The notes below the pieces were generated by a model. It was not told the DNA's origin and did not search any database. It worked only from the letters and a program-made list of their open reading frames with translations. DNA of 64,000 nucleotides, taken from contig NZ_CP048209.1 of NCBI RefSeq assembly GCF_010119935.1, positions 327,001-391,000 on the forward strand, given 5' to 3'. Position 1 is the stretch's first letter. Each line of letters opens with the position of its first letter. This DNA comes from Paenibacillus lycopersici. Lineage in GTDB: Bacteria; Bacillota; Bacilli; Paenibacillales; Paenibacillaceae. Positions 1 through 9,448 of this stretch are shown here, in pieces. The position numbers and the translations under genes were made by a program.

Positions 1-1107
<1,107 letters not shown>

Positions 1108-1110
1108 CTA

Positions 1111-1147
1111 ACAAAAAGAAAAACTTGCCATTAATGAATGGCAAGTT
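1111..1147 (-). terminator. Rho-independent terminator of ddh
   Basis: Perfect 11-bp arms AACTTGCCATT / AATGGCAAGTT with a 4-nt loop. Read on the minus strand the stem is followed by TTTTTCTTTTTGT. It lies 16 bp beyond the ddh stop. Confidence 0.9.
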
Positions 1148-1163
1148 CGTCTGAAATATGCTA

Positions 1164-2150
1164 TTAGAGCAGCTCGCGGCGAAGCTGATCAGCCGATTTC
1201 GGCGACAAATAGCCGATCGGAAGATCGAAGATCGTCTTGGCGCCCTTCTGGCCTTCTTGGCTCAGGCGGTGTCCGGCTCTAGCGCATGCAACCAGCACGC
1301 TTGCGGTGAATTCCGGGTTGCTCTCGAGCGTCAAGCCGAATTCGATGATTTGCTTCGTGCTTTCGCCGGTAACGCCGCTGCGGATGACGAAGCCGCCGTG
1401 CGGCATGCCTTGGTGCTCGGCTTTCAGCTGTTCTTCGGTAATGAACGTTACCGTCGTATCGTAATCGGAGAAATAGTTCGGCATGTTGACGATCGTTGCC
1501 GTGATCGCTTCTTGGTCCGCGCCGTCCTCGGCTACGACGAAGCATTCGCGGAGATGCTTCTCGCGCGTCGCCAGTTCAGGCGTCTCGCCGGAACGGATGC
1601 GGTTAATGACGTCTTGCACCGGCACGGTGTATTGCACGCCGGCTTTAACGCCGGGCACGCGGCGAATCGCGTCCGAGTGGCCTTGGCTGACGCCTTTGCC
1701 CCAGAACGTATAGTCTTTGCCTTCCGGCAGAATGGCTTCGGCCAGCAGGCGGTTAAGCGAGAACAGGCCCGGATCCCAACCGGTGGAGATGATGCTGAGC
1801 GTGCCGGCTTCCTGCGCCGCCGCATTGACGGCTTCGTAGAATTCCGGAATTTTCGCATGCGTATCGAAGCTGTCGACCGTGTTGAACAAGCGGGCCATCG
1901 GAGGCGTTTGTTCCGGAAGGTCCGTCGCGGAGCCGCCGCACAGGATCATCACGTCAATGACGCCCTTGAATTGCTCGGCCGCCGAAATATGTTCGAAGCG
2001 GGCGCCGGATGCGCTGCTCATTTGATCCGGTTGTCTGCGGGTGAAGATGGCTGTCAGTTCCATGTCCGGATTCTGGGCGATGGCTTTCTCGACGCCTCTG
2101 CCGAGGTTTCCGTATCCTACAATGCCGATTTTGATCGTCTTCTGTTGCAC
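1164..2150 (-). CDS. ddh: meso-diaminopimelate D-dehydrogenase
   Basis: NADPH-dependent single-step route from tetrahydrodipicolinate to meso-DAP for lysine and peptidoglycan. The 328 aa match the usual length (320-330). It opens with a Rossmann fold (IGIVGYGNLGRGV), then ILCGGSATDLPEQ, NTVDSFDTHAKIPEFY and the substrate region STGWDPGLFSLNR and GKGVSQGHSDAIRR, all hallmarks of this family. The start is GTG at 2150 with AGGAGG 9 bases upstream. The gene is monocistronic with its own terminator. Most Bacillaceae use the succinylase or acetylase route, so a dehydrogenase bypass is a lineage trait. Direct repeats at 2185-2218 overlap its promoter region. Confidence 0.95.
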   Translation of the reverse strand: MQQKTIKIGIVGYGNLGRGVEKAIAQNPDMELTAIFTRRQPDQMSSASGARFEHISAAEQFKGVIDVMILCGGSATDLPEQTPPMARLFNTVDSFDTHAKIPEFYEAVNAAAQEAGTLSIISTGWDPGLFSLNRLLAEAILPEGKDYTFWGKGVSQGHSDAIRRVPGVKAGVQYTVPVQDVINRIRSGETPELATREKHLRECFVVAEDGADQEAITATIVNMPNYFSDYDTTVTFITEEQLKAEHQGMPHGGFVIRSGVTGESTKQIIEFGLTLESNPEFTASVLVACARAGHRLSQEGQKGAKTIFDLPIGYLSPKSADQLRRELL

Positions 2151-2184
2151 GTTGAAATTCCTCCTAGGATTTGGGTTTGTCCAG

Positions 2185-2219
2185 TATTCAGTATGCGCGG
2201 AAAATCTCTATTCAGTATA
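2185..2219 (-). promoter_or_regulatory. Promoter region of ddh with two direct repeats
   Basis: TATTCAGTAT occurs twice (2185-2194 and 2209-2218), 24 bp apart, about 35-70 bp upstream of the ddh start. Read on the minus strand, a TATACT hexamer (2214-2219) could be a -10 box, so the repeats would overlap a promoter and could be an operator. The rest of 2220-2488 shows no gene. Confidence 0.4.
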
Positions 2220-2488
2220 CAGAGGTATGATATCCGGTGTAAACTAGCCAATTTTGCGTTGGCCGTCTCTTTTTGGCGGCATGCGGACCGCTTGGTCACA
2301 AACGGGCCGTTTCGACGACACCCGGGACGACAACCGAAGGGACGAGCGGTATCCCGTCTGCCGGGCGCCGAACGAGCTGGGGATAAATATAGGCCGGTGG
2401 GTTCCTTCGCGGCCATGACAGCCGCCGTGTCCGTTAAGGCGGGATATAAGTAATCTATCCCGTAAGGCGCGAAGGAGAGAGGGACACG

Positions 2489-3256
2489 ATGCGTAGAAGA
2501 GCCACCGGCAGCATGTCGGTCAAGAGCAAATGGACGAAGACCAAATGGTTAAGGTCGGACCGCGTATTGCGGCGGTCCGTTCCGGATACGAAGCGCTTCA
2601 CCCGTTCGTCGCTGGAGGTGATGACCGCCCGCTATAAGACGGTGTATTTCAAGCCGACGGGCGGAACCGGGGGCAACGGGATCGCGCGCGTTAAGCGGCT
2701 GGGGCCCGGCAGGTTCCAGATCCGGAAGGATCTGAGCACGTTCGAGGCGTCATCGCCGCGTGCGCTGTATGCAAGGCTGAAGCGGATCGCCCGCGGCCGG
2801 AGCTACCTGCTCCAGAAGGGGATCGCCCTTCAGACCTCGCGCGGCCGGCCGTTCGACCTGCGAATGGTGGTGCAGCGAACGAGAAACGGGAAATGGGTGC
2901 CGAGCGTCATGTTCGTGAAGCTGGGCAAGCCGAACAAAATCGTCACAAACTATCATCAAGGCGGCACGCTCGCGAAGATCGATCCGACGCTGCGCCGCAC
3001 GGGATGCACCCCGAAGCAAATTAATCGGTACAAAAGACGGCTTGCCGCGCTCGGCATGCGGACGGCCCGCTGCTTTGAACGCCGCAGCGGCCGCTTCAAG
3101 GAGCTCGGGCTGGACGTGGCGCTGGACCGCGACGGGCGGCTGTGGATCCTGGAGGTCAATACCCGGCCGGGCTTCAGCGCGTTGAAGTCGCTGAAGGACA
3201 AGAGCTTGTACCGGACCATCGTCCGTTACGGCAAGCAGTATGGGAGAACGCGATAA
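2489..3256 (+). CDS. YheC/YheD-family endospore coat-associated ATP-grasp protein
   Basis: 255 aa, resembling the YheC/YheD spore proteins of Bacillales, which share an ATP-grasp fold. Visible features are the Gly-rich TGGTGGNGI loop (about residues 58-66), the strand FDLRMVVQR (about 122-130), DVALDRDGRLWILEVNTRPG (about 215-234; the ELG-D...E-N metal-binding end of ATP-grasp enzymes) and a highly basic N-terminus. The ribosome site GGAGAG sits 8-12 bases before ATG. A hairpin terminator follows 30 bp after the stop. The family is associated with the spore but its substrate is unknown. It is shorter than YheC/YheD (360-450 aa), lacking their N-terminal part. Confidence 0.8.
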   Translation: MRRRATGSMSVKSKWTKTKWLRSDRVLRRSVPDTKRFTRSSLEVMTARYKTVYFKPTGGTGGNGIARVKRLGPGRFQIRKDLSTFEASSPRALYARLKRIARGRSYLLQKGIALQTSRGRPFDLRMVVQRTRNGKWVPSVMFVKLGKPNKIVTNYHQGGTLAKIDPTLRRTGCTPKQINRYKRRLAALGMRTARCFERRSGRFKELGLDVALDRDGRLWILEVNTRPGFSALKSLKDKSLYRTIVRYGKQYGRTR

Positions 3257-3286
3257 GCGGCCGGGCTTGTTCCGTCTTGAGCCAAA

Positions 3287-3311
3287 GAGCAGCGGGGGGG
3301 GGCCGCTGCTC
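3287..3311 (+). terminator. Hairpin terminator with poly-G loop
   Basis: GAGCAGCGG and CCGCTGCTC pair around a loop of seven Gs, 30 bp after the YheC/D-like gene. Only a short T-rich tail (TTCC) follows. Confidence 0.6.
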
Positions 3312-3379
3312 TTCCAGGCTGTCGAGGAATTTCGACGCCGCCTATGTCGCATGTACGGAAAGGAAAGGAAAGGATTCCC

Positions 3380-3710
3380 CTCGAAGACTAACGGACAGGG
3401 GTTCCGCTATTCGGGCGAAGTCGAGCTTTTGGGGCACCGCACGGACACAGGATCCGTTATTGTCCCCGAATGACATCGACAACAGGCTAATCGGCCGATA
3501 TAACGGATTCCGTGTCCGCGAGCACACGAAAACACGTGATCATGAGGCGAATAGGGGATCTCCTGTCCGCGAGCATCGAGCATACGGGAAAACGTGATTA
3601 AGAAGCGAATAACGGAACTCCTGTCCGCGGGCATACGGAAAAACGTGATCAAAAGACGAATAAAACGGCCCAAGTGAATAGCTATCAGGAATCCTGTCCG
3701 CTTCCTCAGC
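3380..3710. repeat. Cluster of dispersed GGACAGGA/TAACGGA-type intergenic repeats
   Basis: About six degenerate copies, in both orientations, of a motif near AATAACGGAACTCCTGTCCG: around 3390, 3445, 3505, 3553, 3604 and 3690. Forward and inverted copies could pair over 100-200 bases. No credible gene lies in 3312-3870. The same family recurs at 14530-14720. Confidence 0.6.
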
Positions 3711-3875
3711 ATCAACGGACGCACCATGAACCAGCCGTGATGAAGCCGGCTAGTTCGAAACGGTGCCAGCAGTCCATGCAACGCCGGCGAAGCGGCAACA
3801 GGAGCCGTTCGTGCTCCAGGCGCAATTTGCCACGAGCCTGCTCGAAGCAGCCAGCGCATAGTGCTCAACAATCTG

Positions 3876-3912
3876 ATCAAAGAGCAACGGGGAGTCCCCG
3901 TTGCTCTTTGAT
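3876..3912. terminator. Long symmetric hairpin, probable terminator of the 4.0-6.9 kb operon
   Basis: Perfect 17-bp arms ATCAAAGAGCAACGGGG and its complement around AGT, 88 bp beyond the stop of the minus-strand MFS gene. There is no real T-run on the minus side, so termination is inferred from position and stem strength. Confidence 0.6.
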
Positions 3913-4000
3913 TTGGTGCGGATGGGCGCAGCGGCGAAAGTGCGCGCTGCCGGCTGTACGGCATGCCTCTGCTGCCGGACGAGCAGAGGGAGCCGGTGAA

Positions 4001-5374
4001 TCAGAGGCGGCTGCCGGCTGCCTCGGCGGCGAACCGGTTCCAGCGCTTGGCGCACGCCCCGCATAGGATCATGCCCGCGATGGCCATTACGCACCAGGCG
4101 CAAATCGTGATGCGCCAGCCGTAACCCTCGCTTAGCGCGGCAATGCCGTATATGGAGCTTGCGCTTCCGAGGTAGGAGAACGCGTTAAGGATGCCCGAAA
4201 TCGTCGACGCTTTGCCGGCGCTGGCGAAATGCATCGGCAGCAGGCTGATCAGCATCATGTTCACGCCATGCATGCAGCCGGTCAGTACCGCGATCAGCGC
4301 GATGCCGATTGCGGCGTTCGCGTCGTAGAATGCGGCCAGGAGGCCGGCCGCGGCACAGGCGGCGGTCCAGAGGAGCGCGGAGGTGCGAACCTCGTTCCGG
4401 AGGATGCGCTGCACGAAGGAGGCGGCGGATACGCTGACGATCGTGAAGAGCGGCAGGATCGCCGTGCTCAGAATGGCGGAGGAGTTGCCGAAGCCGTACG
4501 TGTCGCCGATAAAGGTCGGCATCCATGTCGTGATGCCGTCCCGCAATGCGCCCTGCAGCGTGATCGCCAGCAGAATCGGCAGCAGCCCCGATGCCATGAT
4601 GAGCGTAATGGCCTTCGCCGATGCCGGCCTTGCGTCGATCGGATTCGCGGCGGCTGGCATCGCGTCGGCGGTCGCCGTGCCTTCCTGAGCCGCGTCGCCC
4701 CGCGCCGAGGCGGTTCCCGCCGCCTCAATCTCTATCGCGGCGGCTTCCATTCCGCTAGCCGCAGCTTCGCCGGCCGCCTTGCTGACGCTCACTGAAGGCG
4801 AGAACTTCCCAGCCCCCGCGAACCAGACCGCGGCGACCAGCATGGACAGCGCGGCTGGAATGACGAAGGACAGGCGCCAGCCGGCGAACACGATGCACAG
4901 CGGAACGAGCAAATAGACGCCGATCGTGCCGGCGGAAGCCGCGGCGACGATGCCGACGCTCGCGTTGTTGTAGGCTTCGCGCGACAACGTCTGCGTCATG
5001 ATGCGCACGAGCGGCGGCCACAGCATCGCCTGGAATAGGCCGTTGAGGCACCAGATCGCGGTGATGAGGCCGATGCTGTCCGTGCAGGCGACCGCCGCAT
5101 TGAGCAGCGCGGTGCCGGCAAGCCCGACGGCGATCATATGCCTGGGAGAGAGCCGGTCGCCCGCGAAACCGAATAAGGGCTGCCCGATTCCGTAGGCAAC
5201 GGAGCTGCCGATCAAGGCCATGCCGGCGAGCTGATTGGACACATGCAGGGCATCGCCGATCTCGGAGATCGCGGCCCCGTAATTCAGCCGCGTCATGTAG
5301 CTCGTGAAATACACGAGGCAGCACAGCAGGCTGAAGGCCAGCGATCGGCGGCGCGACAAGGCTACAGCAGGCAT
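4001..5374 (-). CDS. MFS transporter, organophosphate:phosphate antiporter-like
   Basis: 457 aa with about 12 membrane segments. The N-terminus SYMTRLNYGAAISEIG resembles the GlpT/UhpT-type anion:cation symporter group, which moves phosphorylated or carboxylated solutes. Between helices 6 and 7 (about residues 190-250) lies an unusually long Ala/Glu-rich cytoplasmic loop. The ATG at 5374 lies 13 bp inside the upstream hydrolase gene, so the two are translationally coupled. Gene order is DeoR regulator, phosphodiesterase-like hydrolase, this carrier. Together they suggest uptake of an organophosphate or its product; substrate is inference. Ends before the hairpin at 3876-3912. Confidence 0.8.
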   Translation of the reverse strand: MPAVALSRRRSLAFSLLCCLVYFTSYMTRLNYGAAISEIGDALHVSNQLAGMALIGSSVAYGIGQPLFGFAGDRLSPRHMIAVGLAGTALLNAAVACTDSIGLITAIWCLNGLFQAMLWPPLVRIMTQTLSREAYNNASVGIVAAASAGTIGVYLLVPLCIVFAGWRLSFVIPAALSMLVAAVWFAGAGKFSPSVSVSKAAGEAAASGMEAAAIEIEAAGTASARGDAAQEGTATADAMPAAANPIDARPASAKAITLIMASGLLPILLAITLQGALRDGITTWMPTFIGDTYGFGNSSAILSTAILPLFTIVSVSAASFVQRILRNEVRTSALLWTAACAAAGLLAAFYDANAAIGIALIAVLTGCMHGVNMMLISLLPMHFASAGKASTISGILNAFSYLGSASSIYGIAALSEGYGWRITICAWCVMAIAGMILCGACAKRWNRFAAEAAGSRL

Positions 5375-6138
5375 CGGCCTTCCCAGTCTTTATGGCTTGG
5401 CACGCCGTTCAGACTCGCGATGGTCGGCGCAAGATCGAGAATGCTCGCCTGTTCGATTACGGTTCCGGGAGGCATCCGGCGGCTCTTGATGAATAGAGGA
5501 ATCGTCATGTCCTCCGGCATCGTCGTGCCGTGCGTGCGGTCATGGCCGCCATGGTCCGCCGTAACGACGACGGCGTATTCCGGCGGCAAGGAGCGGACGA
5601 TGCGCTCGATGGAAGACCACGACGCGTGCACGGATTCGATATAGGCGTCGGACATCCAGCCGTGCCTGTGGCCGACCTCGTCCACGAGGCCCAGGTACAA
5701 GAAGACGAAGTCGGGCGATTGCGTCTCGATATAGTGCATCGCCTGGTCGGTCAGCATGTCGTTGGTCGCTTCGTACGTATAGGCGCCGCCGGCGATGAAG
5801 CAGCTGAACGCAAGCGAATCCGGGCGGCTGAGATCGCGGAGCTGCTCCCAGTTGTAGAACATGCCGCATGCCTTCCGGTGCGCGTGAAGCTGCTCGCAAA
5901 GCCCGGCGATCGGCCGGACCTGGGGCGTATAGACGTTGTCCAGGATGCCGTGGCGCTCGGGCGGAACGCTGTGGAACAGCGACATATGGCAGGGAAGCGT
6001 GACGCTGGGCATGACCGTCGCCGCTTGCGGCGTATAACCGGAGGCCGCCTTCAATTCTTCGATAAAGGGATGGCCGCTGGCGGCCAAGGCGTCAGGGCGC
6101 ATGCCGTCAACCAGGATCAGCAATACTTTTTCGTTCAT
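5362..6138 (-). CDS. Alkaline phosphatase-superfamily phosphodiesterase/pyrophosphatase-like hydrolase
   Basis: 258 aa. The alkaline phosphatase-superfamily fold is shown by LLILVDGMRPDAL (first metal Asp), the nucleophile region ATVMPSVTLPCHMSLFHSV (Thr nucleophile expected here), GLVDEVGHRHGW (metal Asp and His) and TADHGGHDRTHG (Asp-His pair, then a final His). This is the nucleotide pyrophosphatase/phosphodiesterase and phosphonoacetate hydrolase branch. No signal peptide, so cytosolic. The start at 6138 is preferred because AAGGAG lies 8 bases upstream; an ATG at 6141 is also possible. The next gene, a carrier, overlaps by 13 bp, and a DeoR regulator sits 36 bp upstream. The true substrate cannot be read from sequence. 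Confidence 0.8.
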   Translation of the reverse strand: MNEKVLLILVDGMRPDALAASGHPFIEELKAASGYTPQAATVMPSVTLPCHMSLFHSVPPERHGILDNVYTPQVRPIAGLCEQLHAHRKACGMFYNWEQLRDLSRPDSLAFSCFIAGGAYTYEATNDMLTDQAMHYIETQSPDFVFLYLGLVDEVGHRHGWMSDAYIESVHASWSSIERIVRSLPPEYAVVVTADHGGHDRTHGTTMPEDMTIPLFIKSRRMPPGTVIEQASILDLAPTIASLNGVPSHKDWEGRCLL

Positions 6139-6174
6139 CATGCACACTCCTTATTCGTGTTTGATCATGCGAAA

Positions 6175-6945
6175 TCAGTGATTGATAATGCGCAGCGATT
6201 GCTTCTGATACAGCGTAAGCACATTCTCGGGCAGCCGGTCATCCGTGATCAGCATGAGGGACGGCGACAAGTCGCACAGCTTGACGGCGGCGACGGTCTC
6301 GAACTTCGAGCTGTCGGCCAGCAGGAAGATCTCGTCGGCATTGCGCATATAGGCCCGTTGAATCTCGAACAGCTCGTGCACGAACTCGCTGGCGCCGTGC
6401 CGAAGCGAAATGGCGGAGGGGCATATGAATACTTTGGCATAATGAAGCCGGCGGATCGCGTCGAGCGCCATATGCCCGTAGAACGCCTTCTCGTCCTTGT
6501 GGTAGCGCCCTCCGATCTGAATAAGCTCGATGCCTTCCGCGCCGCTCAGGCAGCCGAACACCTCCGGGGAATTCGTGACGACCGTCAGCTGGCGGAACCG
6601 GCCCTTGATGACGGCGGCCAGCTCCATGGCGGTGCTGCCGGAGTCGATGGCGATCATGTCGTTCTCGCTGATATACCGTGCGGCAATCTCGGCGAGCCGG
6701 TTCTTAAGCGCGGTATTATCCGTGATCCGCGCTTCAAGCTTCGCGAACGGTTTGCGCTGCTTGTGGGACACCGCGCCGCCATGCACGCGCGCGAGCGCCT
6801 GCTGCCGCTCCAGGTGCGCCAAATCGCGGCGCACGGTCTCGATCGAGACGCCGAACAGCTCCATAAGCTCGGCGACCGTGACCGACGATTGCTTCTCCAG
6901 CAGCTCCACGATCGCTGCATAGCGTTCGTTTGCAAACAAATGCAA
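6175..6945 (-). CDS. DeoR-family transcriptional regulator
   Basis: About 256 aa. The N-terminal winged helix includes VAELMELFGVSIETVRRDLAHLE (residues 24-46), the DeoR signature. The C-terminal DeoRC sensor domain has DSGSTAMELA (phosphosugar-binding-like), VVTNSPEVF, IGGRYHKDEKAFYG and ADSSKFETVA. Such regulators sense phosphorylated sugars, which fits the hydrolase and carrier it leads in the operon. The start is uncertain: TTG at 6945 or TTG at 6939, the latter 10 bases from GGAG. Likely autoregulated from the AT-rich 6950-7000 stretch. Confidence 0.9.
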   Translation of the reverse strand: MHLFANERYAAIVELLEKQSSVTVAELMELFGVSIETVRRDLAHLERQQALARVHGGAVSHKQRKPFAKLEARITDNTALKNRLAEIAARYISENDMIAIDSGSTAMELAAVIKGRFRQLTVVTNSPEVFGCLSGAEGIELIQIGGRYHKDEKAFYGHMALDAIRRLHYAKVFICPSAISLRHGASEFVHELFEIQRAYMRNADEIFLLADSSKFETVAAVKLCDLSPSLMLITDDRLPENVLTLYQKQSLRIINH

Positions 6946-7040
6946 TCATCTCCATACAAATCAACATAAATACACAAACCCAGCATAGGCGCTGGCTGCC
7001 CGGTTGTCAATAACATCTTGCCGACCGGACGCGGAAAAAC

Positions 7041-7088
7041 GAAAAAACACCGCCGAACGTTCAAACGCTGAACGATTCGCGGTGCTTA
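7041..7088 (-). terminator. Terminator of the diguanylate cyclase gene
   Basis: On the minus strand, AGCACCGCGAATCGTT pairs imperfectly with AACGTTCGGCGGTGTT, and a run of six Ts ends the hairpin, about 50 bp after the stop at 7135. Confidence 0.8.
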
Positions 7089-7134
7089 TTCGGTTCGAAA
7101 CGGTGGCCTTCATCGAAGGCCGGGGCTTGCATCG

Positions 7135-8313
7135 TCATGCCAATACGCTGTTCCGCTCGGTCGTCTGGCCTCGGGCAATGCCGTTGCGGCCATTACGCTT
7201 GGCGGCATAGAGCGCCTTGTCGCAGGACGTGTACAGCAGCTCCAGACGCGTAGCCGGCCCGGGAACGACCGTAATCAGTCCGATGCTGATCGTGTACGCG
7301 GTCGGCAGGCTGAGCTCGGGCGTCGCCGCGAGCGAATGCTGAATCCGCTCCGCAAGCTCGCTCGATTCGGACTCGTCCATGCCGGGGAGCAGGATGCCGA
7401 ACTCGTCTCCCCCGTAACGCACGAACAGATCGGTCCGGCTCAGATGCGGCTCGACGGCCGCCGTGAGATTTTGCAGCACCAGATCCCCGGCATGATGGCC
7501 GTACGTATCGTTGATGGCTTTGAAATTGTCGATGTCGAACAACAGGTAGGAGACCGCCTGCCCTTTGCCGGCGCACATGGCGAGCAGCCGTTCGGCGCGG
7601 GAGGTGAACGTTCGGCGGTTCAGGGCGCCCGTCAAATCGTCATAGCTGGCCAGGCGCAGCAGATCCTGGTTGTCCCGCTCCTTGAGCAGAAGGACGAAGC
7701 CTGTATTCCCCAGCACGATGACGATAATCATCCCGGCGACGATCAGCGGCTGGTAGGCGCTCGGCGTATAGAAGCTTGTCCAGTCGGCGGCATGCAGCGC
7801 AGCCGTGCCGCGGCTTACATTCACCACGATGAAGAGCAGGTAGAGCAGACCCATGAAGCGCATCAGCATCGTCGACGAACGGCGCCACACCAAGCGGCAA
7901 GCCGGCGCCAGGATGAGCGGCATCACGGCAGAGCAGTATGCGATACGGACGAATTCGGGCTGCGTGAACGATACGGGCACGAACCCGGCGATGCCCAGGA
8001 TCGCCATGGTCAGATAAGCGAGCTTGATTCGTTGATGCAGCGGCTCTTGCAGGCGCATGAGCACGATGACTTCCCAGAGCGTTGCGATAAGCAGGGCGGA
8101 GTTGGCGAGCGAGACGGAGACCAGATCGGGAATGGAGCCACGAAGAATAAACGCGTACCAGGCAAGCGTTTGCGTAAACTTCGCCCCGATAAACGCGTTG
8201 GCATACGAGGCGTTCGTACGATTATTCCAATAAGCGACGACGAGAATCAAGGCGAAGAGGTATCCGCCCCCAAGCGATAACATGATGGTTTTGGAATCCA
8301 GCAATATGGACAT
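7135..8313 (-). CDS. Membrane-bound GGDEF diguanylate cyclase
   Basis: 392 aa. The first 215 residues hold about seven hydrophobic segments with no recognised sensor name; the C-terminus is a GGDEF domain. Visible are DDLTGALNRRTF, FDIDNFKAINDTYGHHAGD and the intact RYGGDEFG active site, so synthesis of c-di-GMP is expected. There is no RxxD inhibitory site (SRTD at that place), so product feedback may be absent. Start ATG at 8313 has a weak ribosome site; ATG at 8283, 10 codons in, is an alternative. Monocistronic, ended by the hairpin at 7041-7088. Confidence 0.9.
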   Translation of the reverse strand: MSILLDSKTIMLSLGGGYLFALILVVAYWNNRTNASYANAFIGAKFTQTLAWYAFILRGSIPDLVSVSLANSALLIATLWEVIVLMRLQEPLHQRIKLAYLTMAILGIAGFVPVSFTQPEFVRIAYCSAVMPLILAPACRLVWRRSSTMLMRFMGLLYLLFIVVNVSRGTAALHAADWTSFYTPSAYQPLIVAGMIIVIVLGNTGFVLLLKERDNQDLLRLASYDDLTGALNRRTFTSRAERLLAMCAGKGQAVSYLLFDIDNFKAINDTYGHHAGDLVLQNLTAAVEPHLSRTDLFVRYGGDEFGILLPGMDESESSELAERIQHSLAATPELSLPTAYTISIGLITVVPGPATRLELLYTSCDKALYAAKRNGRNGIARGQTTERNSVLA

Positions 8314-8536
8314 AAAGCTACACCGGCTTTGCCTTGAAATGACATATCATGCTGCCTTTCGTATAACCTGGGAACGCGGCTTGTCCATCATTCGGGAAGA
8401 ACAGAGCCGATTCGACGTTCGATCCAACCAACGCAGGCGCATATTCCTAATAATCAATCTACCCCATAAACTTCCTTTGAAATATAGGACTATTGGCCTA
8501 TTTGTCACTCCCTGGCTAAGGGAGGCCCTTGCGGCC

Positions 8537-8566
8537 GGAAGCCCCGCCGGCAGCGGCGGGGCTTCC
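8537..8566. terminator. Strong GC-rich hairpin after the 97-aa gene
   Basis: Perfect 13-bp arms GGAAGCCCCGCCG / CGGCGGGGCTTCC around GCAG, 18 bp past the stop of the minus-strand gene at 8585. No T-run. Likely ends the 8585-9283 pair. Confidence 0.65.
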
Positions 8567-8584
8567 GATTTCGGGCGGTGCGCC

Positions 8585-8878
8585 TCAGACGCAAGTAAAC
8601 GCATCGATGCGCTGCAGATCGATGCCGGTGAACATCCAGAAGAACCCGTTCCACCGGAAGCCCGCGACGGAAGTCCGGCCGACGAAGGTCGGGAAGAACC
8701 AGAAGCCCGGTCCGCTGCGCGGCCAAACGTACGTCATGCGGAACATGCAGCGGGAAATGGCGCCCGGATCGACGGCAAGCGTCGATGCGCCCAGCGGACG
8801 CGGAGGAGGCGCTTGCGGCGGCGGCGAGGAAGGCGGCGACTGGGCGCCTTGCGGTCCGGTCGGCGGCATAAAGGCCAT
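8585..8878 (-). CDS. Conserved small protein with proline-rich N-terminus
   Basis: 97 aa. Residues 1-35 are Pro/Gln-rich (MPPTGPQG, SPPPQAPPP). The remainder is aromatic-rich and compact, with SRCMFRMTYVW, GFWFFPTFVGRTSVAGFRW and FTGIDLQRIDAFTC. Proteins of this layout occur widely in Bacillales with no known role; I assign none. ATG at 8878 has GGAG 8 bases upstream, better than the GTG at 8887. It follows the Sm-like gene by 39 bp and is probably co-transcribed. The C-terminal VGRTSVAGFRW segment suggests a small beta fold that could sit on a surface or spore layer (inference). Confidence 0.75.
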   Translation of the reverse strand: MAFMPPTGPQGAQSPPSSPPPQAPPPRPLGASTLAVDPGAISRCMFRMTYVWPRSGPGFWFFPTFVGRTSVAGFRWNGFFWMFTGIDLQRIDAFTCV

Positions 8879-8917
8879 GCTGATCACTCCTTCGGTAAGT
8901 TGACTGCCCGCCGCTTA

Positions 8918-9283
8918 TTAGAGCAGCGAGATGGCAAGCAGGTTGAACAACACCAGCGGCAGGACGTAGTTGTTGAAATTCGGTCCGACCGGACCCGGGA
9001 AGAAGCCGCGGTGGCCGTACTCATTGTTCAAACAGATCACGAGAATGCCCTTGTCGCAGTGAACGATGTGGCCTTCGAAGACGTCGCCGTCCATCAGCTC
9101 CACCTTCACGAGCCGGTGCATGTGGCTCGTGCAAAGCCGATGCAGCTGATCGTGGACGTTCCGCAGCGTTTGATGAACGTTGTCGTCGCATTGATAGATC
9201 GGCTTCATCGGATGATGGGACGGTTTCACTTCATGGTGGATCGGCTTCGTTTCTTGAGGAGCCGTGTTTGCTTTTGAGCTCAT
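8918..9283 (-). CDS. Small protein with Sm-like segment, possible spore/coat protein
   Basis: 121 aa. His/Pro/Lys-rich N-terminus (repeated KPIHHEVKPSHHPMKP), then an Sm/LSm-like strand pattern HRLVKVELMDGDVFEGHIVH and CDKGILVICL (about residues 55-87), then GPVGPNFNNYVLPLVLFNLLAISLL, a hydrophobic tail. The ATG at 9283 follows GGAGG by 10 bases. An open frame continues far upstream antisense to the ABC-F gene and is not used. Function unknown. The Sm-like motif is known mainly from RNA-binding rings, but here it may only be a small barrel. Confidence 0.75.
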   Translation of the reverse strand: MSSKANTAPQETKPIHHEVKPSHHPMKPIYQCDDNVHQTLRNVHDQLHRLCTSHMHRLVKVELMDGDVFEGHIVHCDKGILVICLNNEYGHRGFFPGPVGPNFNNYVLPLVLFNLLAISLL

Positions 9284-9448
9284 GGTCGGAAAACCTCCAT
9301 AGGTAAACATGGAGTATCCTATGCAGCCGCCCACCTCGGCGTTACACGGGAGGGAGGTTAGCTGCCGCTTCTCAAGCGCTATTCGGAAGCGCGCCTTGCG
9401 AATGGTATAATAGAGCAAAAGAGCCGGCAAGAGAAAGGGGATCCTCCG

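Noticed and set aside
1158..2453. 431-aa open frame opposite ddh
   Set aside because: Antisense to a clear DAP dehydrogenase; no family motifs and no ribosome site.
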